The notes beneath the pieces were generated by a model. The model worked only from the letters and a program-made list of their open reading frames with translations, ran no database searches and was not told the origin of the DNA. Of a stretch of 64,000 nucleotides of DNA, positions 26,188 through 35,013 are shown one piece after another. The first letter of the stretch is position 1. Each line of letters opens with the position of its first letter. Origin of the DNA: CAG-411 sp963643465 (GTDB taxonomy: Bacteria; Bacillota; Clostridia; Lachnospirales; Lachnospiraceae); NCBI GenBank assembly GCA_963643465.1, contig CAVIJT010000015.1, positions 1-64,000 of the forward strand, given 5' to 3'. A program made the position numbers and the translations under genes.

Positions 26188-26454
26188 TTACCTTCCCAGA
26201 ATAGCCGCCACTGCATAAAGCATAATCACTCCTGGCACTCCAAGAATAGCACTGCATCCAATAGTAAACAGATTTAGTCCCACTATGACTTCCTGCCCTA
26301 TATATGTAAGTAGCAAATTTACACCGTATAAAAGCACAACTCCTAAACAACCCCTTACAATCATCCGAAAAATTATTTCCATTTTTCTTGCACATACAAT
26401 AAAACCAATAATCCCTGTTACTCCCAAAATATATACTGCACCTGTTTCTAGCAT
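26188..26454 (-). CDS. bofA: BofA-family protein (pro-sigma-K processing regulator type)
   Basis: An 88-aa membrane protein of three hydrophobic segments with the family's C-terminal signature GLNLFTIGCSAILGVPGVIM. BofA in Bacillus holds the SpoIVFB protease inactive in the forespore outer membrane; many Clostridia carry a copy even where the SpoIVFB circuit differs. The ATG at 26454 is preceded by GAGAGGA. A longer ORF in another frame covers the same bases but has no family features and is rejected. Confidence 0.75.
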   Translation of the reverse strand: MLETGAVYILGVTGIIGFIVCARKMEIIFRMIVRGCLGVVLLYGVNLLLTYIGQEVIVGLNLFTIGCSAILGVPGVIMLYAVAAILGR

Positions 26455-26688
26455 ATAAGCTTTTCCTCTCTTTTATCACTTATTCCAATTTATGTTTCAT
26501 CACATTCCACTATTCCAACTTGTGAATCTTGTTCAAAACTACTATTGAAAATTGTTAGAAAAATATTACAATTAAATTATGATTTTGTGTAATTAATCAA
26601 AAGAAGAAAATTTCTATGTACCGTTTATACATAACATTTCACGAAAAATAGACACTTGTCTTTGCAATATTTTCTTTTCTTTGTGAAT

Positions 26689-26717
26689 TAATATATTGTA
26701 ATAATGACAATATATTA
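26689..26717. promoter_or_regulatory. Perfect 11-bp inverted repeat before the subtilisin gene
   Basis: TAATATATTGT and ACAATATATTA are separated by 7 nt, 84 bp upstream of the ATG at 26801. It is a good candidate for an operator or mRNA leader hairpin. The rest of 26455-26688 is AT-rich with no gene. Confidence 0.4.
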
Positions 26718-26800
26718 GAAAAAGAGATTTGCTCCTAATGATACAATATTCATCAAAATTCATGCGATTGAAAAATATAAAAGAAAGGACGCCACTTAAT

Positions 26801-29419
26801 ATGAAAAAACTTTTAAGTACCGTATTAGCAACCAGTTTGGTTGCCTCTTCATTTCAACTGACCCCACTTACAGATTTGACTGCTCAAGCAGCAACTACAA
26901 AAAGCCAAAACAAATCTGTAACAGATGTCTCAAAATATGAGACAAACCAAGTAATTGTCGTATATAAAAAGGATGCCAATGCAACAGAAGAAAAAACATT
27001 AAAAATTGCCTCTTTAGATGCAACAGAAGAGGAAAATGCAACGGTAGATGAACTTACAGATAATTCCGTTGTATTATCCCTAGACTCAGAAGATGCTTTA
27101 GAGGATGCCATCCAGACATTCAGTAATGACAGCCGCGTAGAATATATTCAGCCAAACTATATTTATCATGCTTTAGACAACGGCGATACTATTTCGGAGA
27201 CATTAAAACAAAATTCCGACTATACCAAACAGTGGGCTTTAAACAACGATGGTACACTAAGCTATGAAGATTATGACTATGAAGCCATCCTTTCTAGTGG
27301 TAAAAACTACGGTTATAACACCAGCAGTTATCCTACTGTTCAAATAACTGCAAAAGAAGATGTGGATATTGATCTCCCAGAAGCATGGGCTGCATTATCC
27401 GAAAGTACAAAAGCAACCGGAACAAGAGAAGCGATTGTTGCCTTTGTCGATACCGGTGTCATGTATGACCATACAGAACTTGCCAATTCCATGTGGACTA
27501 ATGACGCAGAATTAAACGGCGAAGAAGGCGTGGATGATGACAACAACGGCTATGTAGACGATGTCTATGGTTGGAATTTTTATGGAAGCGGAAGTTTTTC
27601 TTGGTACGAGGAAAGCGAAAGTGCTGCCCGTCCGGGATTTGATTTCAGTGATTGGTTTGGCTCTGATAGCAGTTCCAGCGGAAATAATACTTATTACAAT
27701 GCCAACAGTTCTATCGAAGATGCACATGGAACACATGGAGCAGGTAGTGTAGCTGCTGCAAATAACACAGAAGGAATCGTTGGTATTGGTTCGAATGCCA
27801 ATGTAAAAATTATGTCTGTAAAAGCACTTGGCGGAAGTGATGGAACTGGTACTACAGCAAGCGTTGTAAAAGGCATTCAATACGCTGTAGATAATGGTGC
27901 CACAGTAATTAACTTAAGCCTTGGCGGTGAAGAAGATGATGAAACTTTGCGAAGTGTCATTAAAGACAATCCTAATGTGTTGTTTACCATTGCTGCGGGA
28001 AATGGTGATAGCAATTATAAAGGAGTAAATAACGATTCTACCCCAACTTATCCTGCCAGCTATAACTATGACAATATCCTTTGTGTAGCCAATTTACAGT
28101 GCGACGGTACATTACACTATTCTTCAAATTATGGTGCTACTACCGTTCACCTTGCTGCTCCCGGTTCTGACATTTACAGTACCAGTACAGGAGATGGATC
28201 AAGTGAAACTTCTTATAGTTCATGGTATTCTTCTTCTCCTGCTGTAGCCGGTTATGAACATATGACAGGTACTTCCATGGCAGCTCCTATCGTAGCTGGT
28301 GTAGCAGCAATGTTATACTCTGAATATGATACTTGTACCACTCAGGCAATTCGCAAGGCAATTTTAGAATCCGTAGATACGGACAGTAGCAAATATAGCA
28401 GTCTCAATGGAAAAGTTTCTACTAACGGTGTATTAAATGCCTACCGTGCAGTAGAATATATGGAAGGAAATTTAGACGAACTCATTTCCTACACTCCTGC
28501 ACCAACTGTAGAAGCAACCATTGCCCCAACAGCCACTGCTAAGGCAACTGCTACACCAAAGGTGACACGTACACCACGAGCTACCACCACACCAGAAACC
28601 ACAGATAACGCAGCGTCCTCACAAGCACCAGTTGCTACTAACACACCTGGAAACGGTGACTACAATCCATTTCCAACCACATCGGCAACAACTACAACTG
28701 CGCCTGAACATACAAACATTCCGGAAAAAACAAATACACCAGCAAAGAATACTGCTACTCCAACAAATACACCACTTCCAGATAAAAGTACCGAAGCACC
28801 TGTATTCACCAATGTGCCAATCACAACTTCCTCTGGAAGTATTACTGGAACCACAGATACTCCTGGAAGCAGTAGTTCTACAACTTCTGATTTAAGTCTT
28901 TCCTATATTGGACTTTCTGCTAAAAACCTTTATATAGGAAAAGAATATACCATTAGTACAGAAGCAACCGGAGGTAGCGGAAATTATACATATAACTTCT
29001 TTGTTACAAAGGGCGGTAAATCTCTTACACAAAGTAGCAACCAAAATACATTTAACTGGACACCAACTGCCAGTGGAACTTACTCCATCATCGTATATGT
29101 TACAGACGATGCCGGTCATACCTTCCACGCTACAGCGACCGTTTCTGTAAAAGCAATGTCCATTAACGTAAAATATAACAAGGCACTAAAAAAAGGAGCA
29201 ACCATCAAGTTTACTGCAAAGGTAAATTCCGGTGTCTCCCCATATAAATATACTTTTACCATTTACCGAAACGGCAAAAAACTTATTTCACGAACCTTAA
29301 AGAAACAATCTATTACTTACACCATCAAAAAAACCGGAACCTATAAAATAAAGGTAACTGTAAAAGATGCCAAAGGAAACTCCGCAACCAAAACACTAAC
29401 CAAAAAGGTAAAACGATAA
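26801..29419 (+). CDS. Secreted subtilisin-like serine protease (S8) with Ig-like tail
   Basis: The start at 26801 (MKKLLSTVLATS) follows GAAAGGA and gives a proper signal peptide; an upstream ATG at 26729 would bury it. The 872-aa protein has an inhibitor-I9-like propeptide (about 40-145), then the S8 catalytic domain with the triad in FVDTGVMYDHTEL (Asp), DAHGTHGAGSVAA (His) and TGTSMAAPIVAG (Ser). A Thr/Pro linker (about 570-690) leads to two beta domains ending in Lys-rich KTLTKKVKR, similar to those of the starch-binding proteins. It probably stays at the surface and degrades or processes proteins there. A strong terminator follows. Confidence 0.93.
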   Translation: MKKLLSTVLATSLVASSFQLTPLTDLTAQAATTKSQNKSVTDVSKYETNQVIVVYKKDANATEEKTLKIASLDATEEENATVDELTDNSVVLSLDSEDALEDAIQTFSNDSRVEYIQPNYIYHALDNGDTISETLKQNSDYTKQWALNNDGTLSYEDYDYEAILSSGKNYGYNTSSYPTVQITAKEDVDIDLPEAWAALSESTKATGTREAIVAFVDTGVMYDHTELANSMWTNDAELNGEEGVDDDNNGYVDDVYGWNFYGSGSFSWYEESESAARPGFDFSDWFGSDSSSSGNNTYYNANSSIEDAHGTHGAGSVAAANNTEGIVGIGSNANVKIMSVKALGGSDGTGTTASVVKGIQYAVDNGATVINLSLGGEEDDETLRSVIKDNPNVLFTIAAGNGDSNYKGVNNDSTPTYPASYNYDNILCVANLQCDGTLHYSSNYGATTVHLAAPGSDIYSTSTGDGSSETSYSSWYSSSPAVAGYEHMTGTSMAAPIVAGVAAMLYSEYDTCTTQAIRKAILESVDTDSSKYSSLNGKVSTNGVLNAYRAVEYMEGNLDELISYTPAPTVEATIAPTATAKATATPKVTRTPRATTTPETTDNAASSQAPVATNTPGNGDYNPFPTTSATTTTAPEHTNIPEKTNTPAKNTATPTNTPLPDKSTEAPVFTNVPITTSSGSITGTTDTPGSSSSTTSDLSLSYIGLSAKNLYIGKEYTISTEATGGSGNYTYNFFVTKGGKSLTQSSNQNTFNWTPTASGTYSIIVYVTDDAGHTFHATATVSVKAMSINVKYNKALKKGATIKFTAKVNSGVSPYKYTFTIYRNGKKLISRTLKKQSITYTIKKTGTYKIKVTVKDAKGNSATKTLTKKVKR

Positions 29420-29422
29420 TCT

Positions 29423-29473
29423 AAGTTCCTATTTATAGTTATTGACCAAATGATTATAAATAGGAACTTTTTT
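29423..29473. terminator. Intrinsic terminator after the subtilisin gene
   Basis: AAGTTCCTATTTATA pairs perfectly with TATAAATAGGAACTT across a 20-nt loop, followed by TTTTT. Confidence 0.85.
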
Positions 29474-29579
29474 CTTTCCTTTTGCCATTTTCCCCCAATT
29501 ACTACTTGTCAAAATGAGAAGAAATCCGTATAATAATATCCGTATTATGAACACAAAAAGATGAAAGGAAGCAAATTTC

Positions 29580-30092
29580 ATGAAGAAATTACCATTATTT
29601 TTTACAACCTTATTATTAACCGCAGCAGTCACCAGTTGCTCCGGTACCAGCCCAGCAAGCAATGCACCTAATACAAACGACGTATCTGCCACAGAAGATC
29701 CTGCAATTTCTAATGCTGTACAAGAGGTAGAAGATGCTTCTCAGGTGAAAGAAGTCATTGGAAAAGATATTTCTGTTTCAGCAGATGATAGTTCTTATGC
29801 AATTATTGCTCAATCTATCGGTGAAGTAACTTTTACAAGAAAGAAAGTTTCTTACGACCTTCGCGCATCGAAAGACTTAGTAGGCGATGCCATGGCTGGC
29901 ATTGAAAGCCCTATGAAGCAAGAAACAAACGAAGAAACCATTAATGATGTAACCGTTACTTTCGGTTCTTTTGAGGATGGTACACTCATTGCATTTTGGT
30001 CTGTAGATGAGTTAAACTATTCTTTAACTTGTAAAGATGGTAATAAAAATGCTTTAAAAAACACTGTTTCTTACGTTATGAATCCTTCCTAA
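29580..30092 (+). CDS. Small secreted lipoprotein of unknown function
   Basis: A 170-aa protein with a lipoprotein signal (KKLPLFFTTLLLTAAVTSC) whose Cys at about residue 20 is followed by SGTSPASN. The mature part has a Ser/Asp-rich spacer and a compact beta-rich domain (about 55-170; ISVSADDSSYAIIAQSIGEV, NDVTVTFGSFEDG). I recognise no family. GAAAGGA precedes the ATG by 11 nt. It has its own terminator and stands alone between the protease and the convergent DJ-1 gene. Confidence 0.8.
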   Translation: MKKLPLFFTTLLLTAAVTSCSGTSPASNAPNTNDVSATEDPAISNAVQEVEDASQVKEVIGKDISVSADDSSYAIIAQSIGEVTFTRKKVSYDLRASKDLVGDAMAGIESPMKQETNEETINDVTVTFGSFEDGTLIAFWSVDELNYSLTCKDGNKNALKNTVSYVMNPS

Positions 30093-30107
30093 CTACTAAC
30101 ATAAAAG

Positions 30108-30135
30108 AAGCCAGAGCAAAACGCTCTGGCTTTGT
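30108..30135 (+). terminator. Intrinsic terminator after the lipoprotein gene
   Basis: AAGCCAGAGC pairs with GCTCTGGCTT around an AAAAC loop, followed by TGTTAATTT. Confidence 0.85.
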
Positions 30136-30210
30136 TAATTTACACGAGTAGTGAGGAAATGCGAATGCTTGCATGAAAATTTCACAAGCAACGGGAGTTT
30201 CCATGATTTC
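30136..30210 (-). repeat. Intergenic repeat of about 78 bp, inverted diverged copy
   Basis: Read on the minus strand it ends TTTCATGCAAGCATTCGCAT then TTTCCTCACTAC, matching the distal half of the copies at 38849 and 52053. The proximal half is diverged. Confidence 0.5.
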
Positions 30211-30267
30211 CTTACACCTCTATACACATCCTCACAATGCGTTATTTACTCTATAGCGTAAATGTAA

Positions 30268-30303
30268 CTAATTGTTCCATTATAAAGGGTTCTGAATAGT
30301 TAT
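30268..30303 (-). repeat. 36-bp repeat with TAACTATTCAGAACCC core, copy 2
   Basis: An inverted copy of 26101-26136 with one mismatch. The two copies face each other around the BofA, subtilisin and lipoprotein genes. Its first bases supply the TAA stop codon of the DJ-1 gene. Confidence 0.75.
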
Positions 30304-30851
30304 GCGTAAATAATGGATTTCTCTATATCCTGCGCAGTTTTCTCATCTAATAAGGTGGCAATAATTTCACTTGCAAATGCAATGGCAGTTCCCATTCCAC
30401 GGCTGGTAATTATATTTCCATCTTTTGAAACTGCATCAAAAGAAACTTTGGCACCGAGAAGCTCCTTTTCAAATCCAGGATAACAACTTGCCTTTTTCCC
30501 GTCTAATAAATGATTCACACCAAGCACCAATGGAGCTGCACAAATTGCTCCAATAACTTTTCCTTCCTGATTTGCCTGTTTTAAAGCTGCAATCAAAGGC
30601 TCATATGCCTCCAAATTTCTAGTTCCCGGCATTCCTCCAGGCAACACTAACGCATCTGCATTTGCCACATCTGCCTGTTCAAACAACATATCTGCCTGCA
30701 CGGTAATTCCATGAGCACCAGTCACTTGTTTATTACCAGTAATAGATACCATGTCTATTTGAATTTCAGCTCTTCGTAACAAATCTACTACAGTCAAAGC
30801 CTCTATTTCCTCAAATCCCTCTGCTAAAAAAATCAAACATTTCTTTTTCAT
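30300..30851 (-). CDS. DJ-1/PfpI family protein
   Basis: A 183-aa protein of the DJ-1 subgroup, starting at 30851 (MKKKCLIFLAEGFEEIEA) after AAAAGGAGG. The nucleophile-elbow Cys lies in GAICAAPLVLG, with the conserved Glu in GFEEIEA and the PGG in VLPGGMPGTRNL. Bacterial members are usually glyoxalase III or deglycase-like stress proteins; the exact activity cannot be read from sequence. Its stop codon lies in a repeat element, so the last residues may have been altered by the insertion. Confidence 0.88.
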   Translation of the reverse strand: MKKKCLIFLAEGFEEIEALTVVDLLRRAEIQIDMVSITGNKQVTGAHGITVQADMLFEQADVANADALVLPGGMPGTRNLEAYEPLIAALKQANQEGKVIGAICAAPLVLGVNHLLDGKKASCYPGFEKELLGAKVSFDAVSKDGNIITSRGMGTAIAFASEIIATLLDEKTAQDIEKSIIYA

Positions 30852-30958
30852 ATTTATAAATCCTCCTTTTCTATTCTCATTGAAAATCGTTTTTACAGTC
30901 ATTCACATTATACCTCTTTTTCTTTAGGTAACACAATAACAAAAATTTTTATGGTCAG

Positions 30959-30988
30959 GTATATTTTTTTTAATCCAGTCCATACTGT
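30959..30988 (+). promoter_or_regulatory. Possible sigma-E-like sporulation promoter
   Basis: GTATATT and CATACTGT are separated by 15 bp, resembling the sigma-E pattern, 56 bp before the start of the M23-like gene. One or two positions deviate; this is a weak motif-based suggestion. Confidence 0.25.
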
Positions 30989-31043
30989 TACTATAAATCT
31001 ACAAGTGTTTACTATCAAAAAATCTAAAGGGAGGACGATTTCT

Positions 31044-31877
31044 ATGCGATACGAAGAAGAAAAAAAATTTTACAAAAGCAAAGGGTTTTATATTGCCTGC
31101 TTCTTAGGAGCATTTGCAATTGTAACCATAGTAGGTGTGCAAAAAAATCTTCGCAGCAGACTTTCTGATGCTTCTGATCAGTTGGCAAAAATAGAAACTT
31201 TGGAACAGAACAAAGCCACAGAAAATCCCCATACCTACGCTGCTATTGAAGAAGAATATACTGGACAAACCGATGTAACAAATGAAACAGCGGTTGTTCC
31301 AAAATCCGACGCAGCTATAACCGCTAACCAGCAATCCGAAGCCTCTGTTGCCGCTACTCAAAAACCGGAAGAAGATACAACAGAAACCAGCCAAGAGCAG
31401 GTTGCCGCTAACGTGGAAGATCCTGATAACCCAGAAGAAGCAGATACGGTTGCTGCAATGAATGCAGAGGACAGCAATCAGGGTATTTCTTGGCCAATCA
31501 GTGGTGACATTTTAATCACATACAGCATGGACCAGCCTGTATATTTTTCCACATTGGGACAATATAAATGCAACCCTGCCCTTATCATTGCAGGTACAGA
31601 AGGAAAAGATGTGGTAAGTGCTTGTGACTGTACGATTACCAAAGTAGAACGAAGTGAAGAAACCGGTCTTACTATTTATGCTGAATCCGGTAATTACACC
31701 TACATTTACGGTCAGCTTGCTAATCCAAAGGTTTCAAAAGGGGATGTAGTGAAGGAAGGGGATATCATTGCCTCTCTGGCAGCACCTACCAAAAGCTACT
31801 CAATGGAAGGCTGCAACTTATATTTTCAGGTAAAGGATGATGGTTCCTCTGTGAATCCATTGTTACTTTTAAAATAA
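31044..31877 (+). CDS. SpoIIQ-like M23 (LytM-fold) protein, probably inactive
   Basis: The start at 31044 (MRYEEEKKFYKSKG) follows AAGGGAGG. The 277-aa protein has one N-terminal membrane helix (about 14-32), an acidic, Thr/Glu-rich spacer and a LytM-like domain (about 160-277). The family's catalytic zinc ligands seem lost. Where active enzymes have an HxxxD region the sequence reads YKCNPALIIAG, and where they have HLHFEV it reads NLYFQV. SpoIIQ-type proteins bridge the two sporulation membranes with SpoIIIAH, and non-catalytic versions do this in Bacillus. A sporulation role is inferred. Confidence 0.75.
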   Translation: MRYEEEKKFYKSKGFYIACFLGAFAIVTIVGVQKNLRSRLSDASDQLAKIETLEQNKATENPHTYAAIEEEYTGQTDVTNETAVVPKSDAAITANQQSEASVAATQKPEEDTTETSQEQVAANVEDPDNPEEADTVAAMNAEDSNQGISWPISGDILITYSMDQPVYFSTLGQYKCNPALIIAGTEGKDVVSACDCTITKVERSEETGLTIYAESGNYTYIYGQLANPKVSKGDVVKEGDIIASLAAPTKSYSMEGCNLYFQVKDDGSSVNPLLLLK

Positions 31878-31890
31878 AAATTTTTAATAG

Positions 31891-31933
31891 TATAATACCA
31901 GGGTCAATGCACTTCTTGACCCTGGTATTATAT
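31891..31933. terminator. Bidirectional terminator between convergent genes
   Basis: TAATACCAGGGTCAA pairs with TTGACCCTGGTATTA (15 bp) around a 9-nt loop. It serves the M23-like gene on the plus strand and the pilT-like gene on the minus strand, whose stop codon is at 31933. Confidence 0.9.
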
Positions 31934-32994
31934 TATCTCACTCGTTTTAATTCTCGTTCCATCACATCTGGATTCATACAACAATTCAATGCAGTTGCCT
32001 CTGTAATTTCCCCCCGCTGATACAGATTCAAAATGCTTTTATCCATAACAATCATACCCTCATCTGCATTTGTAGAAATGGTAGAGTTTAACTGATGTAC
32101 TTTTCCTTCCCGAATCAGCGTCTGAATGGCTTTATTGGCGTGCATAATTTCAAATACTGGCACAAGATTGCCCGATATATTTGGTAACAATTGCTGAGAC
32201 ACTACCGATTGCAAAACCATAGCAAGCTGAATTCGAATCTGCTGCTGCTGGTCTGGAGGAAACACATCTACAATACGGTCTACCGTATTTGCCGCCCCTA
32301 CTGTGTGAAGGGTAGACAATACCAAATGTCCCGTTTCTGCTGCTGTCATAGCAATCTCAATCGTCTCCAAATCACGCATTTCTCCAATTAATATAACATC
32401 CGGAGCTTCTCTAAGAGCCGCCTTTAGGGCGCGAGTATAATTAACACTATCAATACCAATTTCTCGTTGACTGACAATACTTTGATTATGGGTGTGCAAA
32501 AATTCAATCGGGTCCTCCAAAGTAAGGATATGACAATTTCTCGTCTTATTAATCTGGTCGATAATATAGGCCAAAGTGGTACTTTTTCCACTTCCCGCAG
32601 GGCCAGTAACTAAAACCATTCCCTTCTTTTTCTGACTTAAATCCAAAACAGATTGTGGTATTCCCATCTCACTTACATCAGGAAGTTCAAAACTTACCAC
32701 ACGAAGAACCGCACTCCAACTTCCTCGCTGCATAAACACATTGACACGAAAGCGACCTACACCTCCAAGAGAAATGGAAAAGTCATCATCTCCTTCTTTT
32801 CGGTGTGCGGTATCCCGATGTCCCATTCCATAAAGCTGATTCACAAGCTCTTCCATTACATTTGGCTTAATGGGCGTTTCTTCCTGCTTTTTAATCATTC
32901 CTTCTATTTTAAAAGAAACCGGCTGTCCTACCACCAGAAAAATATCCGATGCTTCTTTTTGTACTGCTGTTACCAGCATCTCCTCCAATGTCAT
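31933..32994 (-). CDS. pilT: PilT-type pilus ATPase
   Basis: The start at 32994 (MTLEEMLVTAVQ) follows AAAGGTG and avoids overlap with the gene upstream. The 353-aa protein has Walker A TGPAGSGKSTTLAY, an Asp box (HILTLEDPIEF), Walker B (DVILIGEMRD), a His box (GHLVLSTLHT) and a C-terminal AIQTLIREGK that corresponds to the AIRNLIRE motif of PilT retraction ATPases. It is the only ATPase in this operon; no PilB or GspE partner is present in the window. In an operon with a GspF/PilC protein and four small single-pass proteins, it may act as the sole motor. Confidence 0.9.
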   Translation of the reverse strand: MTLEEMLVTAVQKEASDIFLVVGQPVSFKIEGMIKKQEETPIKPNVMEELVNQLYGMGHRDTAHRKEGDDDFSISLGGVGRFRVNVFMQRGSWSAVLRVVSFELPDVSEMGIPQSVLDLSQKKKGMVLVTGPAGSGKSTTLAYIIDQINKTRNCHILTLEDPIEFLHTHNQSIVSQREIGIDSVNYTRALKAALREAPDVILIGEMRDLETIEIAMTAAETGHLVLSTLHTVGAANTVDRIVDVFPPDQQQQIRIQLAMVLQSVVSQQLLPNISGNLVPVFEIMHANKAIQTLIREGKVHQLNSTISTNADEGMIVMDKSILNLYQRGEITEATALNCCMNPDVMERELKRVR

Positions 32995-33011
32995 GCTCTC
33001 ACACCTTTCCC

Positions 33012-33545
33012 CTATTCCACGTCTATGGTTCCATCCCACAGCTCCATTCCATCGTCCAACTCATACACACCGGCTGTATTCTGTGTTGTATTCCACTTAT
33101 TTATAGCATAACTTCTATCACTATAAATAATCAATTCTACATTCAGATAGCAACTCTCACGAACCAAACAAGCAAAACTTACTGTTCCAATTTCTTTTTT
33201 AGCATCATTAGAAAACAGCACATCCTCTTCCAACTGCACTGTTACATTTTCTATATCTGCCAAATCTTCATCTTTGGAATACTCCAATGCCCCTATTGCA
33301 TCTTCCAAATATTCTGCCTCCATACTCTTAAGCATCACATCAATATAACACAAGGCATACTCAGCTTTTCGATCTGCCTCATAATATTCTTTTACCGAAT
33401 TACCGGTCTTTTCAGCTAATATCTGTTCACTGTTTGATGCACGAATGGACATGAGCGCAAACACAGACAGTACAAAGGACAATAAAATGACTAAAATTGA
33501 GGAGGTACCCACATTAAATACCAATCCTTTTTTCTCTTTCATCAA
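33012..33545 (-). CDS. Single-pass pilus-operon protein (177 aa)
   Basis: I do not recognise a family. A short basic N-terminus (MMKEKKGLVFN) leads to a hydrophobic helix (ILVILLSFVLSVFALMSI), then an extracytoplasmic helix and a small domain with many acidic residues. No Gly-Phe-Thr-x-x-Glu prepilin site is visible. Its size and topology match PilX/minor-pilin-like or ComG-like components. It precedes pilT by 17 nt, so it is in the same operon. Confidence 0.7.
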   Translation of the reverse strand: MMKEKKGLVFNVGTSSILVILLSFVLSVFALMSIRASNSEQILAEKTGNSVKEYYEADRKAEYALCYIDVMLKSMEAEYLEDAIGALEYSKDEDLADIENVTVQLEEDVLFSNDAKKEIGTVSFACLVRESCYLNVELIIYSDRSYAINKWNTTQNTAGVYELDDGMELWDGTIDVE

Positions 33546-33560
33546 ATGTTTCCCCCTCTC

Positions 33561-34100
33561 TTAATCCATTCCTCTGTATTTTGAAAAGCTCATTTGGTAA
33601 AGTGCCACATGTTCTTTTTTCTGTAGCAAGGAAGGATATCCTTTTAAGCGATAGGCATACACTTCATAATTCTCCACAGTTCCCTCTTGCATGTTCTTCG
33701 TATAAGGAACAATCAGCATACTGTATGTATCTTCTTCTGTTACTGGTTCCCAGTCCTCATTAAAATGCAGTACATACACAACAGTGGTATTTTTCTTCTC
33801 ACTCTTACTAAGTCCAGCAATTTGATAATTTCCATCTTTTTGTTCTGTCATGTTTCCCCACATTTTTGTAAACCCAAAATCCTTTTGTGCCTCCAAAAAA
33901 GCTTCTTCACTTTTTATGGTTTCTGCAATCGTTTCCGCCTTTGTAATTGCAATCCCCTGATCCTTTGCCTTCTGTTGCAGAGAATTTGCTGCCAAAAACA
34001 TTTCCAGCAAAAACACACTAATAATTGCAAATACTCCTATGTTGATAATCAATTCCAACATGGGTAGTTTTGCATTTTGTGATTGTTTTCTTCTCTCCAT
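33561..34100 (-). CDS. Degenerate prepilin-like protein (179 aa)
   Basis: The N-terminus reads KLPMLELIINIGVFAIISVFLLEMF, which mimics the classic GFTLLELLIVIAI helix including the Glu, but the Gly at -1 is replaced by a Leu-Pro pair. A coiled segment (QQKAKDQGIAITKAETIAETI) follows. It could be an uncleaved pseudopilin. It starts 3 nt from the preceding DUF4860 gene. Confidence 0.7.
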   Translation of the reverse strand: MERRKQSQNAKLPMLELIINIGVFAIISVFLLEMFLAANSLQQKAKDQGIAITKAETIAETIKSEEAFLEAQKDFGFTKMWGNMTEQKDGNYQIAGLSKSEKKNTTVVYVLHFNEDWEPVTEEDTYSMLIVPYTKNMQEGTVENYEVYAYRLKGYPSLLQKKEHVALYQMSFSKYRGMD

Positions 34101-34103
34101 AGC

Positions 34104-34592
34104 CTACTCCATTCTGTCGCTGCCACTTCTAATTGATAATGTCAACGACTCCTTTTCACCACCATCCATAGCGGTCAAAAAAATTTGATTTCCCTGTTGC
34201 TCTATCTGAAGGTCATCCAATTCCATAATCTCAAACCCATCATTTAAATCATGTTCCAGACCTTCCTCCTGAAACAATTCCATCATATTACCATCGTAGC
34301 AATAAATTCTGGTAAGATACTTAGTTCCCTCCAGTTCTTCCTGAAATACCAACATAGGAACGCCATCTTCTTCCTGCACAGAAATGGTATCTGCCATATC
34401 ATATTGTCTCACCTTTGTTGCCACATAAGACAAAGAAGCCCGCAGTCGGAAATTTTCTGCATTGTTTTCCACAATATTTTTGTACACATGCACTCCCACA
34501 TTCATCAATATTAGGGAACCAATAATAAAAACACACAGCAATGACAGCATACTAGCATAATTAGCTATCCACGCATTTCTCCGTTTTCCCAT
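34104..34592 (-). CDS. DUF4860 family protein
   Basis: A 162-aa protein with an N-terminal membrane helix (MLSLLCVFIIGSLILMNVGV) and an extracytoplasmic beta-rich domain (SYVATKVRQYD, RIYCYDGNMMELF). This fits the DUF4860 family seen in clostridial pilus-like operons. The N-terminal residues before the helix (RRNAWIANYAS) lack a clear prepilin site. It is probably a minor structural component. Confidence 0.7.
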   Translation of the reverse strand: MGKRRNAWIANYASMLSLLCVFIIGSLILMNVGVHVYKNIVENNAENFRLRASLSYVATKVRQYDMADTISVQEEDGVPMLVFQEELEGTKYLTRIYCYDGNMMELFQEEGLEHDLNDGFEIMELDDLQIEQQGNQIFLTAMDGGEKESLTLSIRSGSDRME

Positions 34593-34607
34593 AAATCAGT
34601 CCCCTTT

Positions 34608-34943
34608 CTATTTTTTCTCATATACCTCAACGTTTGGCATCACATTAGACGCAAACACTTCATAATCAATAAAATATTTGTCATGGTTATAATCTAACCC
34701 ATAATGCTTCTCTAAATACTCAATACTCTCCGGATAAGTTCCCTCAATGGCATAGCACTGCACCACAGACCTTCTTGCTGACTGCCGAAGCAAATCTATA
34801 CTCTGCATATTGCTAGTATAATCAAAATATTTTCCTGCTGCCACTGCTGCCATTCCCACAAACACAAACAGAAGAATCGGAAAAAGAAATTCCCCTTTCC
34901 AACTTCTTTGTCGCACATTGGCTACCTGTTTTAAATTCTTCAC
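34608..34943 (-). CDS. Small single-pass pilus-operon protein (111 aa)
   Basis: A 111-aa protein with one N-terminal membrane segment (FLFPILLFVFVGMAAVAAG) and a short extracytoplasmic part with SARRSVVQCYAIEGTYPES. That phrase resembles the C-terminal part of type IV-like pilins after their helix (xxxYPxs). It may be the major pilin of this small system, but no peptidase site is seen. Family not recognised. Confidence 0.65.
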   Translation of the reverse strand: MKNLKQVANVRQRSWKGEFLFPILLFVFVGMAAVAAGKYFDYTSNMQSIDLLRQSARRSVVQCYAIEGTYPESIEYLEKHYGLDYNHDKYFIDYEVFASNVMPNVEVYEKK

Positions 34944-35013
34944 CTTTATGCACCTCCATTTTTACTATGTACCCTAAGCTAGTCTTTTTTCAACAAAGTG
35001 GAGAAAAATTCTA

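Noticed and set aside
26105..26479. Longer open frame overlapping the BofA gene
   Set aside because: Cys/Tyr/Ser-rich product typical of a shadow frame; the BofA frame has membrane segments and a family signature.
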